From a virus: a stretch of 35,915 bases of DNA. The stretch is from positions 1-35,915 of IMG/VR virus record IMGVR_UViG_3300049617_000196; one strand, given 5' to 3'. Positions 14,663-24,893 of this stretch are shown here, one piece after another. The translations under genes and the position numbers were made by a program. Within the stretch, counting starts at the first letter, position 1. Each line of letters begins with the position of its first letter. The notes below the pieces were generated by a model. The model searched no databases and was not told the origin of the DNA. It saw nothing but the letters and a program-made list of their open reading frames with translations.

Positions 14663-15196
14663 ATGGATACCATGCTTACAACCCTTTTTGGGTGGCAGTT
14701 TTTATTCTTCTGTATTGGATTAGCTGCAATTACTGAAATGCTTAAAAGAATCGTTGAATATGCGATGTATTCAAATAAGATACTTGCGAGAGAGAATACT
14801 TTATGGACGAATTTGATTTTACCAATTTTACCAACCATTTTGGGAGTAGTCTGTGCCGTTGTGGCAAAACAATATCCTTTCCCGGATAATATTACTTCAT
14901 TGAGTGGAAGAATCGCTTTTGGTTTAGTTGCGGGCGTGTTATCTGGTTTAGTTTATCGTGTAATGAAATCTTTCTTGGTTGGCAAAATAGCTAGTTATCA
15001 ACAAGTGGTGACTACTACAACAGGAACCCCCGCCCCTGTTGTTACTACAACAGTCACACCTGCTACTGATACTACCACAACCGTAGTAGCACCATCCCCA
15101 GTAATTACGACTACCACGGTGGTTGGTTCTCCAGACGCTCCGGTAGATCCTGAAGAATCGCAAGCTGCTGCGATAAGACAAACGATTAATAAATAA
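14663..15196 (+). CDS. Three-helix membrane protein, holin candidate (177 aa)
   Basis: AAGGAG at 14651-14656 sits 6 bases before ATG 14663, so this start is preferred over the in-frame TTG at 14639. Three hydrophobic segments are visible: about 9-27 (FGWQFLFFCIGLAAITEML), 50-68 (NLILPILPTILGVVCAVVA) and 82-99 (GRIAFGLVAGVLSGLVYR). They are followed by a basic stretch and then a 65-residue tail rich in Thr, Val and Pro (TTTTGTPAPVVTTTVTP and similar). Three short helices and modest length resemble class I holins, but the long Thr-rich tail is unusual and no endolysin is adjacent. It could also be a membrane-associated virion or tail protein. It lies between two fibre genes. Confidence 0.82.
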   Translation: MDTMLTTLFGWQFLFFCIGLAAITEMLKRIVEYAMYSNKILARENTLWTNLILPILPTILGVVCAVVAKQYPFPDNITSLSGRIAFGLVAGVLSGLVYRVMKSFLVGKIASYQQVVTTTTGTPAPVVTTTVTPATDTTTTVVAPSPVITTTTVVGSPDAPVDPEESQAAAIRQTINK

Positions 15197-15209
15197 TTTT
15201 GGTGAATAA

Positions 15210-18200
15210 ATGAGTAATTTTCCTAACGCTTTTGATGATGATACAACTTTGCCATTTGTCAATAATGACATTACGCAATTGGGCGCTGTGGCTTTGGATG
15301 CTCAACGTGATGCTATTTTTGCCATCGAGCAAAATATTGGACTAAATGCACAAGGAACAACTAATTCACTTGCCGAGCGTTTGGGAGTTTCTCTGGATCC
15401 CGCTGGCAGAATCATACCATCAGCAATTGCCAGTCTGGGTTTAGTTACTTTACCAATCACTGAAGATCAGATTGCCAGTTTTGCACAAATTCCAGAATCA
15501 AAACTTAAATTAGATTATAGGACTCAAGATTTATTTAACTATATTAGAGATTTGTCTGGTGATGTCAATGTAGCTCTTGGTTGGGTCTCCGCTAGTGGTG
15601 TAAAATTAGAACCACATTTGATCGGAGCGCTATATAGACACAGTTTAAATCAAATTGATGTTAGTGAAAACTCATCTCAATTTCTCAGTAATAATCTTAG
15701 AGTACTTAGAGATAATACTCAATCTTATGCTCTTATCAACGATATCAATAATGAGTTACTAGCTCATCAATGGGCGGACGGTTCTCCATTCGGTGTTATT
15801 AAAAATATTACCACTAACAACGGATCGGTGTATGCTAATAACTACGGACATACTGCCAGTGGTATCTTTTTAAATACAAGTAGATTCGTTACTATTCCTC
15901 AAAACAATGATGATTTGCAACTTTTTGCGGATTACATCGATAGTTCTAATATTTTATTGTTAGGAACTAGAATTCAAAATTTGTATGCTAGTGGTATTTC
16001 TAGAAACTCTAGATCTTCTAGTTTAATGGCAGATGGATATGGTCAATCACTAATCCCACCAACTCCAGCTATTGCCTTCTTATTAAATAACGGAGTTAGT
16101 AGTAGTCCAGTAGATAGCATCGTCAGTGGCGATGATATCATCCAATTTACACCCCCTTCATCTGTAACCAACAATAATTTATTCGATGAACAATTTTCTT
16201 TAGTTCGTCCAGGCGATATTATTCGTATCAATTATAATAATGGAGTTGAAGTTCAATTTGTAATTTCAGAGAAAAAATACCAACAAGATGATAGCGGAAA
16301 CAAATCTTTCATCGTTAGAATTTTAGGTAAAAACTTAGCTTATACTACATCGGCTGTAGCTAGAATTGATAGACCACTATTTAATAACAATAAATATGGT
16401 GTTTTAGCAATTGCTGCTGCCAATAATCAATTTGATGTTACACCAAGTTTAATCGTTGGCTCTCCACGTGGTGCCCAAGCATTAGGTTTGGATTTTGATA
16501 GTGAGCAATTTGATTCCACTCATTATAATTTGTATTTAGCTTTATACCCAGACGGCATACCTCAAGATGGATACGTTATTTTACCAGCTATCGATGTAAC
16601 TGGAAATAAAGGAGCCTCTCCTGGTAGTTATACGCTAGATGGAATCGTTGAAAATACTAATAATGCATTGAGAACTGCTGGCTACAACTACCGCTTCATT
16701 GCTTTTTCTTACGGTGGTGAATTTGGTATCATGTTGGCAGATTCTTACAATAATGCCAGTTTCTCTATTTTAAGTGCATGTGTTACTCCTGAAGGTGTTT
16801 TCGATCAACTCGCCACTCATGCAGCTTTCACCAATAACGTAGTTGATGTCTTTGCTGCTGGTGCTTTAACGCCATCCGATCCACTTGGATTCGGATTATT
16901 TAATGCTAACATTGCGTCGCCACCCTACATGGGAGTAGCTGGATACGGTTCTGCTCAAGCTGCCGTTAACTCCACTTTGTTATTTGCTCCGCTCAAAAGA
17001 AATAACTATTACATCAATGGTATCGAACTTGAAAGATTGAATATACAAATTGGTCAAGCTCTTGATGGATATGGTGACGGCTACTGGGTTGGTACTATCA
17101 GCTCACAAACAATTGTACCATCTCCAACTGGTAGAGTTCAAAATACTTATAGTATTCCATTAGATTTAGCTTCCTCTGATTTAAAGGTTGGAAAAACTTT
17201 AGTGATTCAATCATTGGGAACCGGTAATTTTGTAGATGAAGGTAGATTCATTATACAGTCTATCACTTTCGTCTCTTCCCCTACTCCAACTACTTTTATT
17301 ACGGTGTATGATGCTGTTCACGCTGTTGGATCTTCGCCAGCGATAACGTCGATTGTTGGAACGCAAGTTGCTATTTATTTCAACTCTGACTCAGTAGGAT
17401 TCAATACTGAAAGTGCTACAGATTTCGTTGCTGTCTCCCCATTCAAAAGATACTTTGAAGTTTTAGCAGATGGTAATTCTAATACTTTCACTCACGAAAG
17501 AGCTAGAATAATTATTTCTGGTAGTAGTCCAGTTACTGTTAATGACTCCGTATTGCATACCTACTCTGAATTAGCTAAACTAAATATTATTGAGGTCTCT
17601 CCTAAGTTGAGAGGATATGTTCATGGTTCAGTGACCAAAATATCTCTTACTATTTCTAGCTTTAATAATGCAACTGGATTGTTCACTGGATATTTGTCTA
17701 ATCTATCAGATTTAGGAACGACCTTTACTAATCAGGGACCGATTATTACTGGCAAACAAGGTCAAATAACTCGCTTCTTTGATGAGAGTAACATTGACTA
17801 TATTGATATCTTATTCGATTTCGTAGGAGCTATTTCTAGCTTTACTAATCAATCAATAGATTTTCAACTATTTCCAAGCCTATCTCTTGATGAAGAATTA
17901 ATGTTATTGGCGTCTTGTCAAGTAAACGATTCTTCTAATGTAGTTAATTACATCACTGATCAAAGACAATTCGGTAACATTAGTGAAGAAGAATTATCTA
18001 GTTCGGCTTTGAATTATATTTCTGCTCCCGAAAGATTGTTACATTTTAACGGTGTAATACGAGGTATTGATTTAGCATACAATGGTTCGAATCCAAATCC
18101 CAATGGCGCACAAATATATTTAACGGGTGGCGTTGTTTTGGTTAATGGTAAATTAATAAGTGTCAACAATCAAACATTTACAATTCCAACAGTTTATGAG

Positions 18201-21068
18201 ATTTTTAGCTCTGTTGCCTATCCAATCAACTGGGTACTATGTGTCAATGATGCGGGTGAATTAGAAACCATTGTATTAACAGATTATGATAACGTTGCCA
18301 ACACACCTAACCATGCTAGTAACAGAATAGTAACGGTACTCAATACTGTTTCAACTGTATCATATCAAGTAGATTCTGATACCTTCTCTTCTATTCTTAA
18401 TGATAGAAAAGATTTAACTGTTTTGTATATCGTTTCATCATCGGTTTCTGGATCAAGTGTCAGTTTAACTTTACGTGATGTCAGAAGATATGTTAATGAC
18501 TCTGACTCTAATACACCAGCCATTTTAACCAATGATAGTTCACAAGGAAACTTTAAATCTTTAGCAACTGCGTTGTATTGGTTAAAGTTCAACAGTGAAT
18601 ATCAGGACACCTTGTTAGTTAAGGGTCCATATACAATTCCTAATGATCCTGGATTAAACTTTCCACTTACTATTACTGGAATTTCTGACTCAGCTCTTCT
18701 TACATTTTCTGGACCAATGAACATATCAAACGTCAGTTTTAGTAATTTGACGATTCTATTTTCATCTACATTAACCACTAGTAATGTTACTTTTGATAAC
18801 TGTATTATTACTTTCACTGGCACTCCAGTCTTAGTAGAGGGATTCATCTCTAATTCTAGTTCGGTTGTTGATGTTAGCGGCGCCCCTTCGTTCAGCAACT
18901 TTGATATTACTAACTCTAATATTACATTTGGTGGAGTCACTTCTTTTACTAATGTCAGCGTTACCAATTCTTCAGTTATAACATTTAATGCTTCCACTAC
19001 TTTAAATACATCTTCAATTAATGATTCTACAATTAACTTTACAAAACCATCAGTTTTAAATACAGTGAATATAGAAAATGCCACTTTGAATGTTGGTGGT
19101 ATCCTTACAACTTCTCAAAGCACCATGAGAGATACTACTTCAAATGTTACCGTAACTCAAGGATTCAACATCGGCTCATTTGATACTTTCCATGGTTGTT
19201 CTTTTGTTTACTCAGCTAATCCGGTCGGTACGGGCACGTATTCTACTAACGATTTAGTTAATGCCAATTCAGGATTAATGTACGCCAACGTAACAAGTAA
19301 TTTATTGAATGTTATTATAAGAGATTGTATTTTTACTACGACTCTTCCAGATCACTATCCATTGATTAGTTTTCAACTTACGGCTTACGTTTCTATTTTG
19401 CAGGATGTAATAATTGCTAACAATCAATTCATTTCTCAGACAACTAGCAATGATATTAGAGCTGCGGTTGCTTTTACATCTACGTTGACTGGTACCGTTG
19501 GCACCTATCCAGCATTTCCAAAATTAGTTAATGTGATTGTAGATAATAATTTATGTAATAATGATCAAATTATTTTAGTATCAGCACTAAGAAATCTTGG
19601 TAGTCCAATGGCAGGAAGTATGTTGGTAGCAACTAACTGTCGTATTAATGGAAACACATGTGGTACCATTGGATTTATTACAGCGGGAACTGAAGAGTCT
19701 CACGTTATTAATTCTGATCCAGCAAATAATAATTTCGTGCGAGATAAAAAAGATCATCTAATTATAAGTCAAAATACTTGTAAATTGATCACTAATTTAG
19801 ATTCCGTTGGAAGTTATATTCCATTTGATTCGACTGGTTTTCCAGCTTATGTTACTTCACCAACTGATTGGGTCCAAGTCCCAACGGGAGCGGTATCTAT
19901 TATAAACAATACGGCTAACTGGATTCAGGTGGGTAGTTCTGGGTATGATGGAACCTCTAATGATGGTGTGATCATTTCGTACAATAAGGTATCTCCATTC
20001 GATCCTATTTATTTAACTAACTATACTGATACTGGAAACACTGGTATCACTCCAAGCAATGTTGGAATTTTACTTAGAAGAGAAAAATCAGCAGCTACTT
20101 TTACCCAAAATATAATTAGCAACAATATAATAACTCAAAAACCATTAACTGAAACCAATGGAAGTAAGACTACTTTCTATTATGTTGCTGGCATTGTATG
20201 TTTTACTAATGCTCAAATTACTGGTAATACTGTAATCGGAATTTTGAGTGCAACGATTCCAGGACCGATGATTTATTTGTGGTCTGTTGGAACTATGACG
20301 GTAACTGGCAACAATTTGAATAGGGCTGGGCAAGCTGTTCAATCGTATATTACTGGACAAACAAGTGCCACTAACTCTGTCATGATTACTGGCAATACTT
20401 TTGATAGTCCATATATCGATGTGGCTAATACTAATGAAGCAGTTGGTTTAAATATTCCAAGCGGATGGATTTATAATGGAAATAAAAATCAAACTAGTTA
20501 CATTTCTATTCCAATTTCTGAGTTAAATAATGACTCTACTGCTTTAGCGATACCTACTACAGGTCAATCAGTAGACGCTATAACTCAGTATTCTGTTGCA
20601 ACAGCCGCCAATCCATTATTAGTTTCGGTAACTGGAAATATCTCTAAGTATATTCCTAATGGTGTTACATTGTTATACTCTGTTATGGGATTAAGTTTAT
20701 TTTCTGCTGGAGCTACTCTAAATACTAGCACTCCTGCTACTGCTGGTTATACATTGAATCTACAAAAAACTGCCATCTTCACGGTAGGTAGCTTTGCAGG
20801 ATCTTTAGCTGATAACGTCGGTACCAGCTATAACACTGGTAGTGCAGCCGCAGCCAGCAACGTTTTATCAATTGCCTCTTCAGGTGCAGCTAATACACTG
20901 CACACAACTACCTCTTATATGTTCACAGATTTGACCGCTTTAAGTCCAATATGGGTTTCTGGTCAAAATATAAGTTTGGACGTAACTGTATCAGGTGATT
21001 TTAATGCTGCTTCCTCTTCAACTGCCACAGTGGCTTACTCACCCCTTTTAGTTAAATTTAGATGGTAA
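15210..21068 (+). CDS. Giant fibre/tailspike with beta-helix (1952 aa)
   Basis: GGTGA lies 4 bases before the ATG. The N-terminal 150 residues are helical with baseplate-attachment character (NNDITQLGAVALDAQRDAIF, ITEDQIASFAQIPESKLKL). Residues about 200-1150 are long Ser/Asn/Gly/Thr beta-rich domains. From about 1170 to 1300 come short, regular strands (NVSFSNLTILF, NVTFDNCIITF, NSNITF). From about 1400 to 1755 there are rungs with a repeated (I/V)xxNx(I/C/F) pattern (IANNQFI, INGNTCGTI, ISNNIITQ, ITGNTVIGI, ITGNTF), typical of right-handed beta-helix spikes. The last 190 residues form a compact cap. Such proteins bind or degrade surface polysaccharides; catalytic residues could not be assigned. 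It carries four Asp-Gly-Tyr triplets and is the longest gene here. Confidence 0.9.
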   Translation: MSNFPNAFDDDTTLPFVNNDITQLGAVALDAQRDAIFAIEQNIGLNAQGTTNSLAERLGVSLDPAGRIIPSAIASLGLVTLPITEDQIASFAQIPESKLKLDYRTQDLFNYIRDLSGDVNVALGWVSASGVKLEPHLIGALYRHSLNQIDVSENSSQFLSNNLRVLRDNTQSYALINDINNELLAHQWADGSPFGVIKNITTNNGSVYANNYGHTASGIFLNTSRFVTIPQNNDDLQLFADYIDSSNILLLGTRIQNLYASGISRNSRSSSLMADGYGQSLIPPTPAIAFLLNNGVSSSPVDSIVSGDDIIQFTPPSSVTNNNLFDEQFSLVRPGDIIRINYNNGVEVQFVISEKKYQQDDSGNKSFIVRILGKNLAYTTSAVARIDRPLFNNNKYGVLAIAAANNQFDVTPSLIVGSPRGAQALGLDFDSEQFDSTHYNLYLALYPDGIPQDGYVILPAIDVTGNKGASPGSYTLDGIVENTNNALRTAGYNYRFIAFSYGGEFGIMLADSYNNASFSILSACVTPEGVFDQLATHAAFTNNVVDVFAAGALTPSDPLGFGLFNANIASPPYMGVAGYGSAQAAVNSTLLFAPLKRNNYYINGIELERLNIQIGQALDGYGDGYWVGTISSQTIVPSPTGRVQNTYSIPLDLASSDLKVGKTLVIQSLGTGNFVDEGRFIIQSITFVSSPTPTTFITVYDAVHAVGSSPAITSIVGTQVAIYFNSDSVGFNTESATDFVAVSPFKRYFEVLADGNSNTFTHERARIIISGSSPVTVNDSVLHTYSELAKLNIIEVSPKLRGYVHGSVTKISLTISSFNNATGLFTGYLSNLSDLGTTFTNQGPIITGKQGQITRFFDESNIDYIDILFDFVGAISSFTNQSIDFQLFPSLSLDEELMLLASCQVNDSSNVVNYITDQRQFGNISEEELSSSALNYISAPERLLHFNGVIRGIDLAYNGSNPNPNGAQIYLTGGVVLVNGKLISVNNQTFTIPTVYEIFSSVAYPINWVLCVNDAGELETIVLTDYDNVANTPNHASNRIVTVLNTVSTVSYQVDSDTFSSILNDRKDLTVLYIVSSSVSGSSVSLTLRDVRRYVNDSDSNTPAILTNDSSQGNFKSLATALYWLKFNSEYQDTLLVKGPYTIPNDPGLNFPLTITGISDSALLTFSGPMNISNVSFSNLTILFSSTLTTSNVTFDNCIITFTGTPVLVEGFISNSSSVVDVSGAPSFSNFDITNSNITFGGVTSFTNVSVTNSSVITFNASTTLNTSSINDSTINFTKPSVLNTVNIENATLNVGGILTTSQSTMRDTTSNVTVTQGFNIGSFDTFHGCSFVYSANPVGTGTYSTNDLVNANSGLMYANVTSNLLNVIIRDCIFTTTLPDHYPLISFQLTAYVSILQDVIIANNQFISQTTSNDIRAAVAFTSTLTGTVGTYPAFPKLVNVIVDNNLCNNDQIILVSALRNLGSPMAGSMLVATNCRINGNTCGTIGFITAGTEESHVINSDPANNNFVRDKKDHLIISQNTCKLITNLDSVGSYIPFDSTGFPAYVTSPTDWVQVPTGAVSIINNTANWIQVGSSGYDGTSNDGVIISYNKVSPFDPIYLTNYTDTGNTGITPSNVGILLRREKSAATFTQNIISNNIITQKPLTETNGSKTTFYYVAGIVCFTNAQITGNTVIGILSATIPGPMIYLWSVGTMTVTGNNLNRAGQAVQSYITGQTSATNSVMITGNTFDSPYIDVANTNEAVGLNIPSGWIYNGNKNQTSYISIPISELNNDSTALAIPTTGQSVDAITQYSVATAANPLLVSVTGNISKYIPNGVTLLYSVMGLSLFSAGATLNTSTPATAGYTLNLQKTAIFTVGSFAGSLADNVGTSYNTGSAAAASNVLSIASSGAANTLHTTTSYMFTDLTALSPIWVSGQNISLDVTVSGDFNAASSSTATVAYSPLLVKFRW

Positions 21069-21074
21069 AATAAT

Positions 21075-21899
21075 ATGTCTACCAATAATTTTTTCAAATC
21101 TGATATCTTCGGTATTTACAATATCATTCAAGCTTCAATGTTGGTTTATCCTAAAGAAATAATTATTGCTACCCTAAGAGATCTTTTTTCTAAAGATGAT
21201 TATTATCATTACTCTAGAGATCAATGGGGTTTTGCTAATACTACTGATCATACTGATTTACCTCCAGGAGCTGATATTCCGGTAGGTGGTATCGGTTCAA
21301 CAGCTACTTCTAATACTCTTCTATCAACCAGACTATTTATTGGTGAAAATTATCGATATGATGGAATTTATTATCCTGCCATTCTAGTTAAGAATGGTGG
21401 AAGCAAGTATGTGCCTATTTCTATAAACAGAGATCAAGGTGGTGTTCAATACACTGATATTGTTTATGAAGATGGTTATGGTCATCAAAGTATAGTTCAC
21501 AAACCAACCGCTTTATTTACGGCTGGAGTTTGGGAAGGCAGTATAATTATTGATGTCATGACGAGAAGTTTGAGATCTAGAGATGATTTAGTGGAAACGG
21601 TCGCCATGTGCTTTACAGAAATAACATTTGATACTTTACATGACGTAGGAGTCATTGTTAAACCAGTTACAATCGGACCTCCATCTGAGACAGATGACAG
21701 AAATGATAAATTATTTAGGCAAAGTCTAACATTAGATATAAGAACTGAATGGAGAAGAGAAATACCAGTCGGGAATACTGTAGAAGCTATATTTCTTGCT
21801 GTCAATTTCACAAATGTCTCAAATCCAAATTATCCAGTTCCAGTTAATCTTGCCATTAATACAGAAGTTAGTCTTACAGATATGCTACTAAATATGTAA
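21075..21899 (+). CDS. Virion protein upstream of the sheath, possible tail terminator (274 aa)
   Basis: The gene begins 6 bp after the giant fibre gene. The product is a soluble mixed alpha/beta protein. It opens with FKSDIFGIYNIIQASMLVYP and has a middle region rich in Asp, Thr and aromatic residues. Its C-terminal half has alternating strands (GSIIIDVMTRSLRSRDDLVE, LTLDIRTEWRREIPVGN) and ends NLAINTEVSLTDMLLNM. In many myoviruses the gene just before the sheath encodes a tail terminator or sheath-stabilising neck protein, and a VxVxTxSxxEADELxE-like region is typical; SLRSRDDLVETVA is reminiscent of this. The assignment is therefore from position plus weak pattern. No catalytic motif is seen. 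Confidence 0.8.
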   Translation: MSTNNFFKSDIFGIYNIIQASMLVYPKEIIIATLRDLFSKDDYYHYSRDQWGFANTTDHTDLPPGADIPVGGIGSTATSNTLLSTRLFIGENYRYDGIYYPAILVKNGGSKYVPISINRDQGGVQYTDIVYEDGYGHQSIVHKPTALFTAGVWEGSIIIDVMTRSLRSRDDLVETVAMCFTEITFDTLHDVGVIVKPVTIGPPSETDDRNDKLFRQSLTLDIRTEWRREIPVGNTVEAIFLAVNFTNVSNPNYPVPVNLAINTEVSLTDMLLNM

Positions 21900-21903
21900 T
21901 TAA

Positions 21904-22029
21904 ATGAGATTTGGAATGCCTAAATTGGAAAAGTTTGAACAATTAAGACTGTCAATAAAATACATTAATATATCACAGGAAATAGGAATATTAATACATT
22001 TTAGTGATACAATCTACAAAACTGAGTGA
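21904..22029 (+). CDS. Small ORF between terminator-like and sheath genes (41 aa)
   Basis: An open frame of 41 codons begins 4 bp after the preceding stop and ends at TGA 12 bp before the sheath ATG, filling almost all of the 142-bp gap. The product (starting MRFGMPKLEKFEQLRLSIKY, ending HFSDTIYKTE) is amphipathic and basic at the N-terminus. No Shine-Dalgarno is seen, and the sheath ribosome site (AAGGA at 22031) lies just downstream. It may be a real small protein, a leader, or chance in AT-rich DNA. Confidence 0.35.
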   Translation: MRFGMPKLEKFEQLRLSIKYINISQEIGILIHFSDTIYKTE

Positions 22030-22041
22030 GAAGGAATTAAT

Positions 22042-24879
22042 ATGCCAAATATACCAGGCGCAACAAATGCACTACCAGGATCTTATACAGACGTGGTTAC
22101 CGTATCACGTGGGGTAAACGTTCCTGGTGGATCACGTATAGCCGCGATAATCGGTGAAGGTTCTACTTCTGAAACTATCGTATCCACCGCAATTGGTGGT
22201 GGTAAAGACGGTTTAGATCCAACTTTTACAACGACTGCTGGTGCTGATGGCAGACACTTTCAACTTGTTAATTATCCTCTAGTTTCTAATCGTACCACTA
22301 TTTTCAAGAACGGTATTCCATTAGTTGGTTTAGAAGAATTAATTCCAACAGGCGGTATTTTCAGTTTCAAATATGATTATGTTTTAGATATTACTTCTGG
22401 ACATCTTTTACTTCAAGCCGCTCATCTTAAAGATCAAGGTGGCGCTTTCTATGAACCACTTAACTCTAATGTTGGTACTGGTACCATCAGCAATTTAACT
22501 TTAGTTGATCTAAATGCTCCACCAGAAATTTGGACGATTAGATGCTCTACTGTTCAAAGAAACCCAATGAATCAACCAATTGCCAGTACCGCTTCCTTCT
22601 TGGCATACGGTTCTGTGTCTGGTGCTTTATTAGATGCTAATGGTAATCCAATTATTTGGGTATCTAACGGAACCACTGTTTCTAACGGTATCCTTAGTTT
22701 TTCTATCAGCGATGGATATGCTACTGTTCCATTTCAACAAGGCGATGCCTTTACTGTTATTGTTGCCAGTGGTGTTTTGGTTAGAAGTGATTCTTTGACT
22801 GCTACTGAAATTCCAGTTGCCAATTTAAATTCTCCAGTTCTTCTACAAGGATTAGGACCAGTTATAAATCAATTCGGTTTTCCAGGAACTGATAACGAAT
22901 TATCTTTAGGTTGTCAGCTTGCTTTTGCTAACAATGCTCCAAACGTATTATGTGTTCAAGCTGCTCCTCCACTACCACGCAGAACTTCTTTCACTTTGTC
23001 TCCAAGTGTTAACTCAATGTCACTAGACAATGATGATTTTATTTTTCCACTACCAATTGGTGTTACTCCAGATTTTGGAGCCCCAATTCATTTCTTCGTT
23101 ACTAACAATAGTACTAACGTAGAAACTCAAATTCTTCCAAACCAACAAGCTTTCTACACTTTAGATCTTGCCGGACAACCAACCACTACTGAATTTATTA
23201 CTAGTAACGCAATGGCACCTAGTGGATACTCATACTTCTATACTGTTACACAAAGTTTCGAAGATTTAAACTATGGTTTTGACGGATACATTGGTCGTAA
23301 TCAAGCATTCTATAATCAAGGTGTATTTAAATCTACTTCTGTAACTTTTGATTCTAGCTATGTTGGTAAAGTAGTTAAAATTATCAACTCTGTCAACTCT
23401 GCTAACTTTGGTTTGTTTGATGTCACGGCTGTTACAAACGGCTCTCTATACATTGTAGCAAACGGAGATCTTATTTCTGGTTCTCTATTTTTTAACCAGA
23501 CTTATTTATCCGATTTTATCAATGAAACCAGTGTCGCGTTTGAAGTTATCAATCCATTAACTGGACTTCCAATGGTTGGTGGTTCAGCTACAGACGGCGT
23601 TTTAGTTACTTCAGGACCTACAACTGGAACTGCAACACTTACCAGCGGTACCATTGATTTTGCAACTCTCAGCCCAACAGTAGTTGGTCAAAGATTACAA
23701 ATCAATGGTTCGACTAAAGCTGGAATGTCAGATGCAGAGGGTAATCTTCAACCAGTTGGCAACAATGGTTTATATGATATCATCGCAGTTTCTGGTTTTG
23801 AAATTACTATTAGAAAAGCACTTGTAATTGAAAGTGATCTTGAATTCGAAGTTCTAGATCCAAGTGGAGTTAGTAATTACATTGTTATCAACCATAACGT
23901 TGTTCCAAATGGCAATGGTTTAAGAATTACTTTAGTTGATCAAAGAGATGCTGCCTTCTTCGACGCAGGATGGATTAATGCCCTTGCTTCTCTAGAAGCT
24001 GTTAACTGTGACATTGTTGTTCCTCTTCCAAGCCAAACAATCTCAGTTATTTTCCAAAATGCCTTGCATCACTGTCAAACAATGAGCAGCATTCTTAACA
24101 GAAAAGAAAGAATATTGTTCATAGGAGCTATCCAAGGATTAACTCCAGATAATTTGTCTGGAACTACTTTGGCAGCCGTAGAGAACATCGGTGTCCTAGA
24201 GGGTATCCAAGGAGAAACAGTTACTGATATTTTGGCAGGTAACGTTGAAGACTTGGCTAACTACTCAGTTCCAGATGCTTTTGGTAATACTTACAGATGT
24301 GTTTATTTCTATCCAGATCAAATTGTGGTACAAGCAGGTACTAGCAACGTCTTAATTGATGGTTTCTATATCGCCGCTGCTGCCGCAGGTTACGAAGCTG
24401 CTGATGCAATTCTTCAGAATCCTCTAACCAACAAAGTTTTGGGCGGATTTACTATCTTAGCTAACAAGCAATTCTCTCCACAGACTTTACAGCAATTAGC
24501 TGCGTCTGGAGTCACGACATTACAACCAGTCGCTGGTGGTGGTAGCGTGGTATGGGGAATTACAACTTCTCAAAGTGGTTTCCCAGAGGAACAAGAAATT
24601 TCTATCGTCTTCATTCGTGATAGAGTCGCTAAGACTTTGAGAGCCGGTTATGCTGGATTTATCGGTCAACCAGAAACAGCTAATACACCAGCTATTTTAA
24701 ATACTCGTGGTGTTATCTTGTTGAACTCTTTGGTATCCCAAGGATTAATCAGCGCTTATGCAAATTTGTCAGTCGCAAGAGACAGTGTAGATCCAAGACA
24801 ATGGAACGTTACAGTAAATGTACAGCCAACCTACCCAGTCAACTTCATCTACATCACAGTAAGTTTGGGTCAACTATAA
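22042..24879 (+). CDS. Tail sheath protein (945 aa)
   Basis: AAGGA lies 6 bases before the ATG. The N-terminus opens PGSYTDVVTVSRGVNVPGGS, a typical start for contractile sheath subunits. The C-terminal 320 residues contain the conserved sheath core: a helix/strand region (GWINALASLEAVNCDIVVP), FIGAIQGLTPDNLSG, RCVYFYPDQIVV, FYIAAAAAGYEAADAILQNP, then FIRDRVAKTLRAGYAGFIG and a final strand VNFIYITVSLGQL. The sheath polymerises around the tube and contracts at infection. At 945 aa it is much longer than T4 gp18 (659 aa). The extra length is in residues about 130-600, which include a 100-residue domain (144-246) shared with the protein at 10429; such insertions normally decorate the outer surface. 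The tube gene follows after 14 bp. Confidence 0.95.
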   Translation: MPNIPGATNALPGSYTDVVTVSRGVNVPGGSRIAAIIGEGSTSETIVSTAIGGGKDGLDPTFTTTAGADGRHFQLVNYPLVSNRTTIFKNGIPLVGLEELIPTGGIFSFKYDYVLDITSGHLLLQAAHLKDQGGAFYEPLNSNVGTGTISNLTLVDLNAPPEIWTIRCSTVQRNPMNQPIASTASFLAYGSVSGALLDANGNPIIWVSNGTTVSNGILSFSISDGYATVPFQQGDAFTVIVASGVLVRSDSLTATEIPVANLNSPVLLQGLGPVINQFGFPGTDNELSLGCQLAFANNAPNVLCVQAAPPLPRRTSFTLSPSVNSMSLDNDDFIFPLPIGVTPDFGAPIHFFVTNNSTNVETQILPNQQAFYTLDLAGQPTTTEFITSNAMAPSGYSYFYTVTQSFEDLNYGFDGYIGRNQAFYNQGVFKSTSVTFDSSYVGKVVKIINSVNSANFGLFDVTAVTNGSLYIVANGDLISGSLFFNQTYLSDFINETSVAFEVINPLTGLPMVGGSATDGVLVTSGPTTGTATLTSGTIDFATLSPTVVGQRLQINGSTKAGMSDAEGNLQPVGNNGLYDIIAVSGFEITIRKALVIESDLEFEVLDPSGVSNYIVINHNVVPNGNGLRITLVDQRDAAFFDAGWINALASLEAVNCDIVVPLPSQTISVIFQNALHHCQTMSSILNRKERILFIGAIQGLTPDNLSGTTLAAVENIGVLEGIQGETVTDILAGNVEDLANYSVPDAFGNTYRCVYFYPDQIVVQAGTSNVLIDGFYIAAAAAGYEAADAILQNPLTNKVLGGFTILANKQFSPQTLQQLAASGVTTLQPVAGGGSVVWGITTSQSGFPEEQEISIVFIRDRVAKTLRAGYAGFIGQPETANTPAILNTRGVILLNSLVSQGLISAYANLSVARDSVDPRQWNVTVNVQPTYPVNFIYITVSLGQL

Positions 24880-24893
24880 TTAGGGAGATATAA

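Noticed and set aside
14948-15271. Minus-strand 107-aa frame rich in Ser, Arg, Cys and Gly
   Set aside because: It is antisense to the Thr-rich tail of the membrane protein; composition is a by-product of ACC/ACT codons.
18602-19084. Minus-strand 160-aa frame inside the giant fibre gene
   Set aside because: It is an antisense shadow of the regular beta-strand repeats, lacking a ribosome site or neighbours on that strand.
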